A DNA stretch of 64,000 nt. Source: Isoperla grammatica (lineage: Eukaryota; Arthropoda; Insecta; Plecoptera; Perlodidae). Where the stretch lies: the NCBI GenBank assembly GCA_945910005.1, contig CAMDTW010000243.1, positions 1 through 64,000 on the forward strand, written 5' to 3'. A program made the translations under genes and the position numbers. The notes beneath the pieces are model-generated. The model did no database searches and had not been told where the DNA came from. It was given only the letters and a program-made list of their open reading frames with translations. Below are positions 22,245 to 35,516 of the stretch, one piece after another; the stretch's first letter is position 1, and every line of letters begins with the position of its first letter.

Positions 22245-25200
22245 CTTAAAACTGGAAGTTTGTGGTAGATAGACTAAAATCAGCCAATTTCTATATTTTA
22301 TGCATATTTTAACCAAAAACGACCAAAAAACTCAATTTATGCATTTTCATAATACTCTTTCAGAATGCACACTAACATTATTATTTTTCAACGGTTGGTG
22401 TAACTTCTAAAGTAGTTATCGAAATGTGACGAAATAAACAAATTGTGCCTATTGGAGCCTGAAACGCTCTAAAACAACGATTTGTCAACTTTGGTTGAAA
22501 CCCTTAGGAATCCCAGCCGTATGCAAGATTCCTCTTAAAATTGGAAGTTTGTGGTAGATAGACTGAAATCAGCCAATTTCTATTTTTTATGCATATTTTA
22601 CCAAAAACGACGAAAAAACTCAATTTATGCATTTTCATTATACTCTTGAAGAATGCAGCCTATAATTCTTATTTTTCAACGGAGGGTGTAACTTCTTAAG
22701 TAGTTATCGAAAGGTGACAAAATGGACAAATTGTGCTTATTGGAGCTTGAAACGCTCTAAAACAACGATTTGTCAACTTTGGTTGAAACCCTTAGGAATC
22801 CCAGCCGTATGCAAGATTCCTGTTAAAACTGGAAGTTTGTGGTAGATAGACAGAAATCAGCCAATTTCTATTTTTTATGCATATTTTAACCGAAAACGAC
22901 GAAAAAACTCAATTTATGCATATACATTATACTCTTGAAGAATGCACCCTATAATTCTTATTTTCGACGGAGGTGGTAACTTCTATAGAAGTTATCGATA
23001 TGTGACGAAATGGACAAATGGTGCTTATTGGAGCCTGAAACGCTCTAAAACAACGATTTGTCAACTTTGGTTGAAACCCTTAGGAATCCCGGCCGTATGC
23101 AAGATTCCTCTTAAAACTGGAAGTTTGTGGTAGATAGACTGAAATCAGCCAATTTCTATTTTTTATGCATATTTTAACCAAAAACGACGAAAAAACTCAA
23201 TTTATGCATTTTCATTATACTCTTGAAGAATGCAGCCTATAATTCTTATTTTTCAACGGAAGGTGTAACTTCTATCGAAGTTATCGAAATGTGACGCAAT
23301 GGACAAATTGTGCTTATTGGAGCCTGAAACGCTCTAAAACAACTATTTGTCAACTTTGGTTGAAACCCTTAGGAATCCCGGCCGTATGCAAGATTCCTCT
23401 TAAAACTGGAAGTTTGTGGTAGATAGACTGAAATCAGCCAATTTCTATTTTTTATGCATATTTTAAACAAAAACGACGAAAAAACTCAATTTATGCATTT
23501 TCATTATACTCTTGAAGAATGCAACCTATAATTCTTATTTTTCGACGGAGGGTGTAACTTCTATAGAAGTTATCGAAATGTGACGAAATGGACAAATTGT
23601 GCTTATTGGAGCCTGAAACGCTCTAAAACAACGATTTGTCAACTTTGGTTGAAACCCTTAGGAATCCCGGCCGTATGCAAGATTCCTCTTAAAACTGGAA
23701 GTTTGTGGTAGATAGACTAAAATCAGCCAATTTCTATATTTTATGCATATTTTAACCAAAAACGACCAAAAAACTCAATTTATGCATTTTCATAATACTC
23801 TTTCAGAATGCACACTAACATTATTATTTTTCAACGGTTGGTGTAACTTCTAAAGTAGTTATCGAAATGTGACGAAATGGACAAATTGTGCTTATTGGAG
23901 CCTGAAACGCTCTAAAACAACGATTTGTCAACTTTGGTTGAAACCCTTAGGAATCCCAGCCGTATGCAAGATTCCTCTTAAAACTGGAAGTTTGTGGTAG
24001 ATAGACTGAAATCAGCCAATTTCTATTTTTTATGCATATTTTTACCAAAAACGACGAAAAAACTCAATTTATGCATTTTCATTATACCCTTGAAGAATGC
24101 AACCTATAATTCTTATTTTTCGACGGAGGGTGTAACTTCTATAGAAGTTATCGAAAAGTGACGAAATTTACTAATTGTGCTTCTTGGAGCCTGAAACGCT
24201 CTAAAACAACGATTTGTGCAATTTGGTTGAAACCCTTAGGAATCCCAGCCGTATGCAAGATTCCTCTTAAAACTGGAAGTTTGTGGTAGATAGACTAAAA
24301 TCAGCCAATTTCTATTTTTTATGCATATTTCAACCGAAAACGACGAAAAAACTCAATTTATGCATATACATTATACTCTTGAAGAATGCACCCTATAATT
24401 CTTATTTTTCGACGGAGGTGGTAACTTCTATAGAAGTTATCGATATGTGACGAAATGGACAAATGGTGCTTATTGGAGCCTGAAACGCTCTAAAACAACG
24501 ATTTGTCAACTTTGGTTGAAACCCTTAGGAATCCCGGCCGTATGCAAGATTCCTAGTAAAACTGGAAGTTTGTGGTAGATAGACTGAAATCAGCCAATTT
24601 CTATATTTTATGCATATTTTAACCCAAAAACGACGAAAAAACTCAATTTATGCATTTTCATTATACTCTTGAAGAATGCAGCCTATAATTCTTATTTTTC
24701 AACGGAGGGTGGTACTTCTATAGAAGTTATCGAAATGTGACGAAATGGACAAATTGTGCTTATTGGAGCCTGAAACGCTCTAAAACAACGATTTGTCAAC
24801 TTTGGTTGAAACCCTTAGGAATCCCGGCCGTATGCAAGATTCCTCTTAAAACTGGAAGTTTGTGGTAGATAGACTGAAATCAGCCAATTTCTATTTTTTA
24901 TGCATATTTTTACCAAAAACGACGAAAAAACTCAATTTATGCTTTTTCATTATACTCTTGAAGAATGCAACCTATAATTCTTATTTTTCGACGGAGGGTG
25001 TAACTTCTATAGAAGTTATCGAAATGTGACGAAATGGACAAATTGTGCTTATTGGAGCCTGAAACGCTCTTTAACAACGATTTGTCAACTTTGGTTGAAA
25101 CCCTTAGGAATCCCGGCCGTATGCAAGATTCCTCTTAAAACTGGAAGTTTGTGGTAGATAGACTAAAATCAGCCAATTTCTATATTTTATGCATTTTTTA

Positions 25201-25422
25201 ACCAAAAACGACCAAAAAACTCAATTTATGCATTTTCATAATACTCTTTCAGAATGCACACTAACATTATTATTTTTCAACGGTTGGTGTAACTTCTAAA
25301 GTAGTTATCATAATGTGACGAAATGGACAAATTGTGCTTATTGGAGCCTGAAACGCTCTAAAACAACGATTTGTCAACTTTGGTTGAAACCCTTAGGAAT
25401 CCCAGCCGTATGCAAGATTCCT
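22245..25422. repeat. C-K-M-S-P followed by shortened C-T-G/M-A-B, then C
   Basis: Monomers at 22245 (C), 22534 (K), 22822 (M), 23110 (S), 23399 (P), 23688 (C), 23977 (T), 24266 (G/M chimera), 24555 (A), 24845 (B) and 25134 (C). The part 23688-25133 is a 7-monomer repeat that has lost two units: the unit at 24266 starts like G (ATAGACTAAAATC) and continues as M (AACCGAAAACG, GCACCCT), and N is absent. Private variants include CAACCGAAAACG, AACCCAAAAACG and TATCATAATG. Confidence 0.8.
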
Positions 25423-25711
25423 CTTAAAACTGGAAGTTTGTGGTAGATAGACTGAAATCAGCCAATTTCTATTTTTTATGCATATTTTTACCAAAAACGA
25501 CGAAAAAACTCAATTTATGCATTTTCATTATACTCTTGAAGAATGCAGCCTATAATTCTTATTTTTCAACGGAGGGTGTAACTTCTTAAGTAGTTATCGA
25601 AAGGTGACGAAATGGACAAATTGTGCTTATTGGAGCTTAAAACGCTCTAAAACAACGATTTGTCAACTTTGGTTGAAACCCTTAGGAATCCCAGCCGTAT
25701 GCAAGATTCCT
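25423..25711. repeat. Representative K-type monomer
   Basis: Carries TTCTTAAGTAGTTATCG, GAAAGGTGACG and GGAGCTT in place of GGAGCCT, on an S-like background (GCAGCCT, CAACGG). Its dyad TAACTTCTTAAGTAGTTA has one mispaired position. K is followed by M at 18200, 22534, 25423, 27447, 30049 and 44761. At 33791, 38114 and 41871 it is followed by S, and at 36958 by C. Confidence 0.82.
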
Positions 25712-26868
25712 GTTAAAACTGGAAGTTTGTGGTAGATAGACAGAAATCAGCCAATTTCTATTTTTTATGCATATTTTAACCAAAAACGACGAAAAAACTC
25801 AATTTATGCATATACATTATACTCTTGAAGAATGCACCCTATAATTCTTATTTTTCGACGGAGGTGGTAACTTCTATAGAAGTTATCGATACGTGACGAA
25901 ATGGACAAATGGTGCTTATTGGAGCCTGAAACGCTCTAAAACAACGATTTGTCAACTTTGGTTGAAACCCTTAGGAATCCCGGCCGTATGCAAGATTCCT
26001 CTTAAAACTGGAAGTTTGTGGTAGATAGACTGAAATCAGCCAATTTCTATTTTTTATGCATATTTTAACCAAAAACGACGAAAAAACTCAATTTATGCAT
26101 TTTCATTATACTCTTGAAGAATGCAGCCTATAATTCTTATTTTTCAACGGAGGGTGTAACTTCTATAGAAGTTATCGAAATGTGATGAAATGGACAAATT
26201 GTGCTTATTGGAGCCTGAAACGCTCTAAAACAACGATTTGTGCAATTTGGTTGAAACCCTTAGGAATCCCAGCCGTATGCAAGATTCCTCTTAAAACTGG
26301 AAGTTTGTGGTAGATAGACTAAAATCAGCCAATTTCTGTATTTTATGCATATTTTAACCAAAAACGACGAAAAAACTCAATTTATGCATTTTCATTATAC
26401 TCTTGAAGAATGCAACCTATAATTCTTATTTTTCGACGGAGGGTGTAACTTCTAAAGAAGTTATCGAAATGTGACGAAATAGACAAATTGTGCTTATTGG
26501 AGCCTGAAACGCTCTCAAACAACGATTTGTGCAATTTGGTTGAAACCCTTAGGAATCCCAGCCGTATGCAAGATTCCTCTTAAAACTGGAAGTTTGTGGT
26601 AGATAGACTAAAATCAGCCAATTTCTATATTTTATGCATATTTTAACCAAAAACGACGAAAAAACTCAATTTATGCATTTTCATTATACTCTTGAAGAAT
26701 GCAGCCTATAATTCTTATTTTTCAACGGAGGGTGTAAATTCTATAGAAGTTATAAAAAATGTGACGAAATGGACAAATTGTGCTTATTGGAGCCTGAAAC
26801 GCTCTAAAACAACGATTTGTCAACTTTGGTTGAAACCCTTAGGAATCCCGGCCGTATGCAAGATTCCT
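25423..26868. repeat. K-M-S-P-S higher-order repeat, copy 1
   Basis: Monomers at 25423 (K), 25712 (M), 26001 (S with GTGATGAAATGG), 26290 (P with TTTCTGTATTTT) and 26579 (S with GTTATAAAAAATG, one base longer). Two variant copies follow: 27447-29180 with an extra P, and 33791-34947 without M. The C (26869) and T-like (27158) units lie between copies 1 and 2. Confidence 0.85.
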
Positions 26869-27446
26869 CTTAAAACTGGAAGTTTGTGGTAGATAGACTA
26901 AAATCAGCCAATTTCTATATTTTATGCATATTTTAACCAAAAACGACCAAAAAACTCAATTTATGCATTTTCATAATACTCTTTCAGAATGCACACTAAC
27001 ATTATTATTTTTCAACGGTTGGTGTAACTTCTAAAGTAGTTATCGAAATGTGACGAAATGAACAAATTGTGCTTATTGGAGCCAGAAACGCTCTAAAACA
27101 ACGATCTGTCAACTTTGGTTGAAACCCTTAGGAATCCCAGCCGTATGCAAGATTCCTCTTAAAACTGGAAGTTTGTGGTAGATAGACTGAAATCAGCCAA
27201 TTTCTATTTTTTATGCATATTTTTACCAAAAACGACGAAAAAACTCAATTAATGCATTTTCATTATACTCTTGAAGAATGCAACATATAATTCTTATTTT
27301 TCGACGGAGGGTGTAACTTCTATAGGAGTTATCGAAATGTGACGAAATTTACAAATTGTGCTTATTGGAGCCTGAAACGCTCTAAAACAACGATTTGTCA
27401 ACTTTGGTTGAAACCCTTAGGAATCCCAGCCGTATGCAAGATTCCT

Positions 27447-29180
27447 CTTAAAACTGGAAGTTTGTGGTAGATAGACTGAAATCAGCCAATTTCTATTTTT
27501 TATGCATATTTTTACCAAAAACGACGAAAAAACTCAATTTATGCATTTTCATTATACTCTTGAAGAATGCAGCCTATAATTCTTATTTTTCAACGGAGGG
27601 TGTAACTTCTTAAGTAGTTATCAAAAGGTGACGAAATGGACAAATTGTGCTTATTGGAGCTTAAACCGCTCTAAAACAACGATTTGTCAACTTTGGTTGA
27701 AACCCTTAGGAATCCCAGCCGTATGCAAGATTCCTGTTAAAACTGGAAGTTTGTGGTAGATAGACAGAAATCAGCCAATTTCTATTTTTTATGCATATTT
27801 TAACAGAAAACGACGAAAAAACTCAATTTATGCATATACATTATACTCTTGAAGAATGCACCCTATAATTCTTATTTTTCGACGGAGGTGGTAACTTCTA
27901 TAGAAGTTATCGATATGTGACGAAATGGACAAATGGTGCTTATTGGAGCATGAAACGCTCTAAAACAACGATTTGTCAACTTTGGTTGAAACCCTTAGGA
28001 ATCCCGGCCGTATGCAAGATTCCTCTTAAAACTGGAAGTTTGTGGTAGATAGACTGAAATCAGCCAATTTCTATTTTTTATGCATATTTTAACCAAAAAC
28101 GACGAAAAAACTCAATTTATGCATTTTCATTATACTCTTGAAGAATGCAGCCTATAATTCTTATTATTCAACGGAGGGGTGTAACTTCTATAGAAGTTAT
28201 CGAAATGTGATGAAATGGACAAATTGTGCTTATTGGAGCCTGAAACGCTCTAAAACAACGATTTGTGCAATTGGTTGAAACCCTTAGGAATCCCAGTCGT
28301 ATGCAAGATTCCTCTTAAAACTGGAAGTTTGTGGTAGATAGACTAAAATCAGCCAATTTCTGTATTTTATGCATATTTTAACCAAAAACGACGAAAAAAC
28401 TCAATTTATGCATTTTCATTATACTCTTGAAGAATGCAACCTATAATTCTTATTTTTTCGACGGAGGGTGTAACTTCTATAGAAGTTATCGAAATGTGAC
28501 GAAATGGACAAATTGTGCTTATTGGAGCCTGAAACGCTCTCAAACAACGATTTGTGCAATTTGGTTGAAACCCTTAGGAATCCCAGCCGTATGCAAGATT
28601 CCTCTTAAAACTGGAAGTTTGTGGTTGATAGACTAAAATCAGCCAATTTCTATATTTTATGCATATTTTAACCAAAAACGACGAAAAAACTCAATTTATG
28701 CATTTTCATTATACTCTTGAAGAATGCAACCTATAATTCTTATTTTTCGACGGAGGGTGTAACTTCTATAGAAGTTATCGAAATGTGTCGAAATGGACAA
28801 ATTGTGCTTATTGGAGCCTAAAACGCTCTAAAACAACGATTTGTGCAATTTGGTTGAAACCCTTAGGAATCCCAGCCGTATGCAAGATTCCTCTTAAACT
28901 GGAAGTTTGTGGTAGATAGACTAAAATCAGCCAATTTCTATATTTTATGCATATTTTAACCAAAAACGACGAAAAACTCAATTTATGCATTTTCATTATA
29001 CTCTTGAAGAATGCAGCCTATAATTCTTATTTTTCAACGGAGGGTGTAAATTCTATAGAAGTTATAAAAAATGTGACGAAATGGACAAATTGTGCTTATT
29101 GGAGCCTGAAACGCTCTAAAACAACGATTTGTGAACTTTGGTTGAAACCCTTAGGAATCCCGGCCGTATGCAAGATTCCT
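27447..29180. repeat. K-M-S-P-P-S higher-order repeat, copy 2 (one P added)
   Basis: Monomers at 27447, 27736, 28025, 28314, 28604 and 28893. The same marks as copy 1 appear: GTGATGAAATGG, TTTCTGTATTTT and GTTATAAAAAATG. Single-base indels are frequent: GGAGGGGTG, TGCAATTGGTTG, ATTTTTTCGACG, CTTAAACTGG and CGAAAAACTC. Confidence 0.84.
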
Positions 29181-31770
29181 CTTAAAACTGGAAGTTTGTG
29201 GTAGATAGACTGAAATCAGCCAATTTCTATTTTTTATGCATATTTTAACCAAAAACGACGAAAAAACTCAATTTATGCATTTTCATTATACTCTTGAAGA
29301 ATGCAACATATAATTCTTATTTTTCGATGGAGGGTGTAACTTCTACAGAAGTTATCGAAATGTGTCGAAATGGACAAATTGTGCTTATTGGAGCCTGAAA
29401 CGCTCTAAAACAACGATTTGTGCAATTTGGTTGAAACCCTTAGGAATCCCAGCCGTATGCAAGATTCCTCTTAAAACTGGAAGTTTGTGGTAGATAGACT
29501 AAAATCAGCCAATTTCTATATTTTATGCATATTTTAACCAAAAACGACGAAAAAACTCAATTTATGCATTTTCATTATACTCTTGAAGAATTGCAGCCTA
29601 TAATTCTTATTTTTCAACGGAGGGTGTAACTTCTATAGAAGTTATCGAAATGTGACGAAATGGACAAATTGTGCTTATTGGAGCCTGAAACGCTCTAAAA
29701 CAACGATTTGTCAACTTTGGTTGAAACCCTTAGGAATCCCGGCCGTATGCAAGATTCCTCTTAAAACTGGAAGTTTGTGGTAGATAGACTAAAATCAGCC
29801 AATTTCTATATTTTATGCATATTTTAACCAAAAACGACGAAAAAACTCAATTTATGCATTTTCATTATACTCTTGAAGAATGCAGCCTATAATTCTTATT
29901 TTTCAACGGATGGTGTAACTTCTATAGAAGTTATCGAAATGTGACGAAATGGACAAATTGTGCTTATTGGAGCCTGAAACGCTCTAAAACAACGATTTGT
30001 CAACTTTGGTTGAAACCCTTAGGAATCCCAGCCGTATGCAAGATTCCTCTTAAAACTGGAAGTTTGTGGTAGATAGACTGAAATCAGCCAATTTCTATTT
30101 TGTATGCATATTTTTACCAAAAACGACGAAAAACCTCAATTTATGCATTTTCATTATACTCTTGAAAAATGCAGCCTATAATTCTTATTTTTCAACGGAG
30201 GGTGTAACTTCTTAAGTAGTTATCGAAAGGTAACGAAATGGACAAATTGTGCTTATTGGAGCTTAAAACGCTCTAAAACAACGATATGTCAACTTTGGTT
30301 GAAACCCTTAGGAATCCCAGCCGTATGCAAGATTCCTGTTAAAACTGGAAGTTTGTGGTAGATAGACAGAAATCAGCCAATTTCTATTTTTTATGCATAT
30401 TTTAACCGAAAACGACGAAAAAACTCAATTTATGCATATACATTATACTCTTGAAGAATGCACCCTATAATTCTTATTTTTCGACGGAGGTGGTAACTTC
30501 TATAGAAGTTATCGATATGTGACGAAATGGACAAATTGTGCTTATTGGAGCCTGAAACGCTCTAAAACAACGATTTGTCAACTTTGGTGAAACCCTTAGG
30601 AATCCCGGCCGTATGCAAGATTCCTCTTAAAACTGGAAGTTTGTGGTAGATAGACTGAAATCAGCCAATTTCTATTTTTTATGCATATTTTAAACAAAAA
30701 CGACGAAAAAACTCAATTTATGCATTTTCATTATACTCTTGAAGAATGCAGCCTATAATTCTTATTTTCAACGGAGGGTGTAACTTCTATAGAAGTTATC
30801 GAAATGTGATGAAATGGACAAATTGTGCTTATTGGAGCCTGAAACGCTCTAAAACAACGATTTGTGCAATTTGGTTGAAACCCTTAGGAATCCCAGCCGT
30901 ATGCAAGATTCCTCTTAAAACTGGAAGTTTGTGGTAGATAGACTAAAATCAGCCAATTTCTATATTTTATGCATATTTTAACCAAAAACGACGAAAAAAC
31001 TCAATTTATGCATTTTCATTATACTCTTGAAGAATGCAACCTATAATTCTTATTTTTCGACGGAGGGTGTAACTTCTATAGAAATTATCGAAATGCGTCG
31101 AAATGGACAAATTGGAGCCTGAAACGCTCTAAAACAACGATTTGTGCAATTTGGTTGAAACCCTTAGGAATCCCAGCCGTATGCAAGATTCCTCTTAAAA
31201 CTGGAAGCTTGTGGTAGATAGACTAAAATCAGCCAATTTCTATATTTTATGCATATTTTAACCAAAAACGACGAAAAAACTCAATTTATGCATTTTCATT
31301 ATACTCTTGAAGAATGCAGCCTATAATTCTTATTTTTCAACGGAGGGTGTAACTTCTATAGAAATTATCGAAATGTAACTAAATGGACAAATTGTGCTTA
31401 TTGGAGCCTGAAACGCTCTAAAACAACGATTTGTCAACTTTGGTTGAAACCCTTAGGAATCCCAGCCGTATGCAAGATTCTGTTAAAACTGGAAGTTTGT
31501 GGTAGATAGACAGAAATCAGCCAATTTCTATTTTTTATGCATATTTTAACCGAAAACGACGAAAAAACTCAATTTATGCATATACATTATACTCTTGAAG
31601 AATGCACCCTATAATTCTTATTTTTCGACGGAGGTGGTAACTTCTATAGAAGTTATCGATATGTGACGAAATGGACAAATTGTGCTTATTGAAGCCTGAA
31701 ACGCTCTAAAACAACGATTTGTCAACTTTGGTTGAAACCCTTAGGAATCCCGGCCGTATGCAAGATTCCT
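29181..31770. repeat. P-S-S-K-M-S-P-S-M block
   Basis: Monomers at 29181 (P, GTGTCGAAATGG), 29470 (S), 29760 (S, CGGATGGTG), 30049 (K, TTTTGTATGC), 30338 (M), 30626 (S), 30914 (P with a 9-bp deletion), 31194 (S, TGTAACTAAATGG) and 31482 (M). S-K at 29760-30337 resembles S-K at about 33502-34079 (shared CGGATGGTG, TTTTGTATGC, AAAAACCTCAA and GAAAAATGCAG), an offset of 3,742 bp. Confidence 0.8.
30914..31193. repeat. P monomer with 9-bp deletion (280 bp)
   Basis: GGACAAATTGGAGCCTG lacks the nine bases GTGCTTATT found in other units. The P at 34948-35227 has the same deletion and the same GTCGAAATGG, and both are followed by an S and then lead into a C-C-S-P-C repeat, so they descend from one event. 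Confidence 0.85.
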
Positions 31771-33209
31771 CTTAAAACTGGAAGTTTGTGGTAGATAGAC
31801 TAAAATCAGCCAATTTCTATATTTTATGCATATTTTAACCAAAAACGACAAAAAACTCAATTTATGCATTTTCATAATACTCGTTCAGAATGCACACTAA
31901 CATTATTATTTTTCCCACGGTTTGGTGTAACTTCTAAAGTAGTTATCGAAATGTGACGAAATGGATAAATTGTTCTTATTGGAGCCTGAAACGCTCTAAA
32001 ACAACGATTTGTCAACTTTAGTTGAAACCCTTAGGAATCCCGGCCGTATGCAAGATTCTTCTTAAAACTGGAAGTTTGTGGTAGATAGACTAAAATCAGC
32101 CAATTTCTATATTTTATGCATATTTTAACCAAAAACGACCAAAAAACTCAATTTATGCATTTTCATAATACTCTTTCAGAATGCACACTAACATTATTAT
32201 TTTTCAACGGTTGGTGTAACTTCTAAAGTAGTTATCGAAATGTGACGAAATGGACAAATTGTGCTTATTGGAGCACGCTCTAAAACAACGATTTGTCAAC
32301 TTTGGTTGAAACCCTTATGAATCCCAGCCGTATGCAAGATTCCTCTTAAAACTGGAAGTTTGTGGTAGATAGACTGAAATCAGCCAATTTCTATATTTTA
32401 TGCATATTTTAACCAAAAACGACGAAAAAACTCAATTTATGCATTTTCATTATACTCTTGAAGAATGCAGCCTATAATTCTTATTTTTCAACGGAGGGTG
32501 TAACTTCTATAGAAGTTATCGAAATGTGACGAAATGGACAAATTGTGCTTATTGGAGCCTGAAAACGCTCTAAAACAACGATTTGTCAACTTTGGTTGAA
32601 ACCCTTAGGAATCCCGGCCGTATGCAAGATTCCTCTTAAAACTGGAAGTTTGTGGTAGATAGACTGAAATCAGCCAATTTCTATTTTTTATGCATATTTT
32701 TACCAAAAACGACGAAAAACTCAATTTATGCATTTTCATTATACTCTTGAAGAATGCAACCTATAATTCTTATTTTTCGACGGGGTGTAACTTCTATAGA
32801 AGTTATCGAAATGTGACGAAATGGACAAATTGTGCTTATTGGAGCCTGAAACGCTCTAAAACAACGATTTGTCAACTTTGGTTGAAACCCTTAGGAATCC
32901 CGGCCGTATGCAAGATTCCTCTTAAAACTGGAAGTTTGTGGTAGATAGACTAAAATCAGCCAATTTCTATATTTTATGCATATTTTAACCAAAAACGACC
33001 AAAAAACTCAATTTATGCATTTTCATAATACTCTTTCAGAATGCACACTAACATTATTATTTTTCAACGGTTGGTGTAACTTCTAAAGTAGTTATCGAAA
33101 TGTGACGAAATGGACAAATTGTGCTTATTGGAGCCTGAAACGCTCTTAAACAACGATTTGTCAACTTTGGTTGAAACCCTTAGGAATCCCAGCCGTATGC
33201 AAGATTCCT
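31771..33209. repeat. C-C-S-P-C higher-order repeat, copy 2
   Basis: Monomers at 31771 (C1), 32061 (C2), 32345 (S), 32635 (P) and 32921 (C3). C2 has a 5-bp deletion, GGAGCACGCTC for GGAGCCTGAAACGCTC, shared with C2 at 35806. Private indels: CGACAAAAAACTC, TTTCCCACGGTTTGG, GAAAACGCTC and GACGGGGTGTAAC. Confidence 0.86.
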
Positions 33210-33790
33210 CTTAAAACTGGAAGTTTGTGGTAGATAGACTGAAATCAGCCAATTTCTATTTTTTATGCATATTTTTACCAAAAACGACGAAAAAACTCAA
33301 TTTATTATGCATTTTCATTATACTCTTGAAGAATGCAGCCTATAATTCTTATTTTTCAACGGAGGGTGTAACTTCTATAGAAGTTATCGAAATGTGACGA
33401 AATGGACAAATTGTGCTTATTGGAGCCTGAAACGCTCTAAAACAACGATTTGTCAACTTTGGTTGAAACCCTTAGGAATCCCGGCCGTATGCAAGATTCC
33501 TCTTAAAACTGGAAGTTTGTGGTAGATAGACTAAAATCAGCCAATTTCTATATTTTATGCATATTTTAACCAAAAACGACGAAAAAACTCAATTTATGCA
33601 TTTTCATTATACTCTTGAAGAATGCAGCCTATAATTCTTATTTTTCAACGGATGGTGTAACTTCTATAGAAGTTATCGAAATGTGACGAAATGGACAAAT
33701 TGTGCTTATTGGAGCCTGAAACGCTCTAAAACAACGATTTGTCAACTTTGGTTGAAACCCTTAGGAATCCCAGCCGTATGCAAGATTCCT
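33210..33790. repeat. Two S-type monomers between higher-order repeats
   Basis: The first has a 3-bp duplication (CAATTTATTATGC) and the second has CGGATGGTG. The same S(CGGATGG)-K order lies at 29760. No other feature is seen. Confidence 0.75.
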
Positions 33791-34947
33791 CTTAAAACTG
33801 GAAGTTTGTGGTAGATAGACTGAAATCAGCCAATTTCTATTTTGTATGCATATTTTTACCAAAAACGACGAAAAACCTCAATTTATGCATTTTCATTATA
33901 CTCTTGAAAAATGCAGCCTATAATTCTTATTTTTCAACGGAGGGTGTAACTTCTTAAGTAGTTATCGAAAGGTGACGAAATGGACAAATTGTGCTTATTG
34001 GAGCTTGAAACGCTCTAAAACAACGATTTGTCAACTTTGGTTGAAACCCTTAGGAATCCCAGCCGTATGCAAGATTCCTGTTAAAACTGGAAGTTTTTGG
34101 AAGATAGACTGAAATCAGCCAATTTCTATTTTTTATGCATATTTTAACCAAAAACGACGAAAAAACTCAATTTATGCATTTTCATTATACTCTTGAAGAA
34201 TGCAGCCTATAATTCTTATTTTTCAACGGAGGGTGTAACTTCTATAGAAGTTATCGAAATGTGATGAAATGGACAAATTGTGCTTATTGGAGCCTGAAAC
34301 GCTCTAAAACAACGATTTGTGCAATTTGGTTGAAACCCTTAGGAATCCCAGCCGTATGCAAGATTCCTCTTAAAACTGGAAGTTTGTGGTAGATAGACTA
34401 AAATCAGCCTATTTCTATATTTTATGCATATTTTAACCAAAAACGACGAAAAAACTCAATTTATGCATTTTCATTATACTCTTGAAGAATGCAACCTATA
34501 ATTCTTATTTTTCGACGGAGGGTGTAACTTCTATAGAAGTTATCGAACTGTGACGAAATGGACAAATTGTGCTTATTGGAGCCTGAAACGCTCTCAAACA
34601 ACGATTTGTGCAATTTGGTTGAAACCCTTAGGAATCCCAGGCGTATGCAAGATTCCTCTTAAAACTGGAAGTTTGTGGTAGATAGACTAAAATCAGCCAA
34701 TTTCTATATTTTATGCATATTTTAACCAAAAACGACGAAAAAACTCAATTTATGCATTTTCATTATACTCTTGAAGAATGCAGCCTATAATTCTTATTTT
34801 TCAACGGAGGGTGTAAATTCTATAGAAGTTATAAAAAATGTGACGAAATGGACAAATTGTGCTTATTGGAGCCTGAAACGCTCTAAAACAACGATTTGTG
34901 AACTTTGGTTGAAACCCTTAGGAATCCCGGCCGTATGCAAGATTCCT
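33791..34947. repeat. K-S-P-S higher-order repeat, copy 3 (M missing)
   Basis: Monomers at 33791 (K), 34080 (S, GTGATGAAATGG), 34369 (P) and 34658 (S, GTTATAAAAAATG, TTGTGAACTTTGG). The K/S junction still carries the M-type start GTTAAAACTGG, then reads TTTTTGGAAGATAGACTG and continues as S. This is the footprint expected if the M monomer was removed near its start. Confidence 0.83.
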
Positions 34948-35516
34948 CTTAAAACTGGAAGTTTGTGGTAGATAGACAGAAATCAGCCTATTTCTATTTT
35001 TTATGCATATTTTAACCAAAAACGACGAAAAAACTCAATTTATGCATTTTCATTATACTCTTGAAGAATGCAACCTATAATTCTTATTTTTCGACGGAGG
35101 GTGTAACTTCTATAGAAATTATCGAAATGTGTCGAAATGGACAAATTAGAGCCTGAAACGCTCTAAAACAACGATTTGTGCAATTTGGTTGAAACCCTTA
35201 GGAATCCCAGCCGTATGCAAGATTCCTCTTAAAACTGGAAGCTTGTGGTAGATAGACTAAAATCAGCCAATTTCTATATTTTATGCATATTTTAACCAAA
35301 AACGACGAAAAAACTCAATTTATGCATTTTCATTATACTCTTGAAGAATGCAGCCTATAATTCTTATTTTTCAACGGAGGGTGTAACTTCTATAGAAGTT
35401 ATCGAAATGTGACGAAATGGACAAATTGTGCTTATTGGAGCCTGAAACGCTCTTAAACAACGATTTGTCAACTTTGGTTGAAACCCTTAGGAATCCCGGC
35501 CGTATGCAAGATTCCT
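34948..35516. repeat. P (9-bp deletion) and S monomers
   Basis: P at 34948 has ACAAATTAGAGCC, the same 9-bp deletion as 30914 with one extra G-to-A change. S follows at 35228 with GGAAGCTTGTGG near its start, also seen at 31194. The M that separates S from C1 at 31482 is absent here. Confidence 0.82.

Noticed and set aside
33295..33310. Microsatellite at CAATTTATTATGC
   Set aside because: It is only a 3-bp duplication in one monomer and not a repeat tract.
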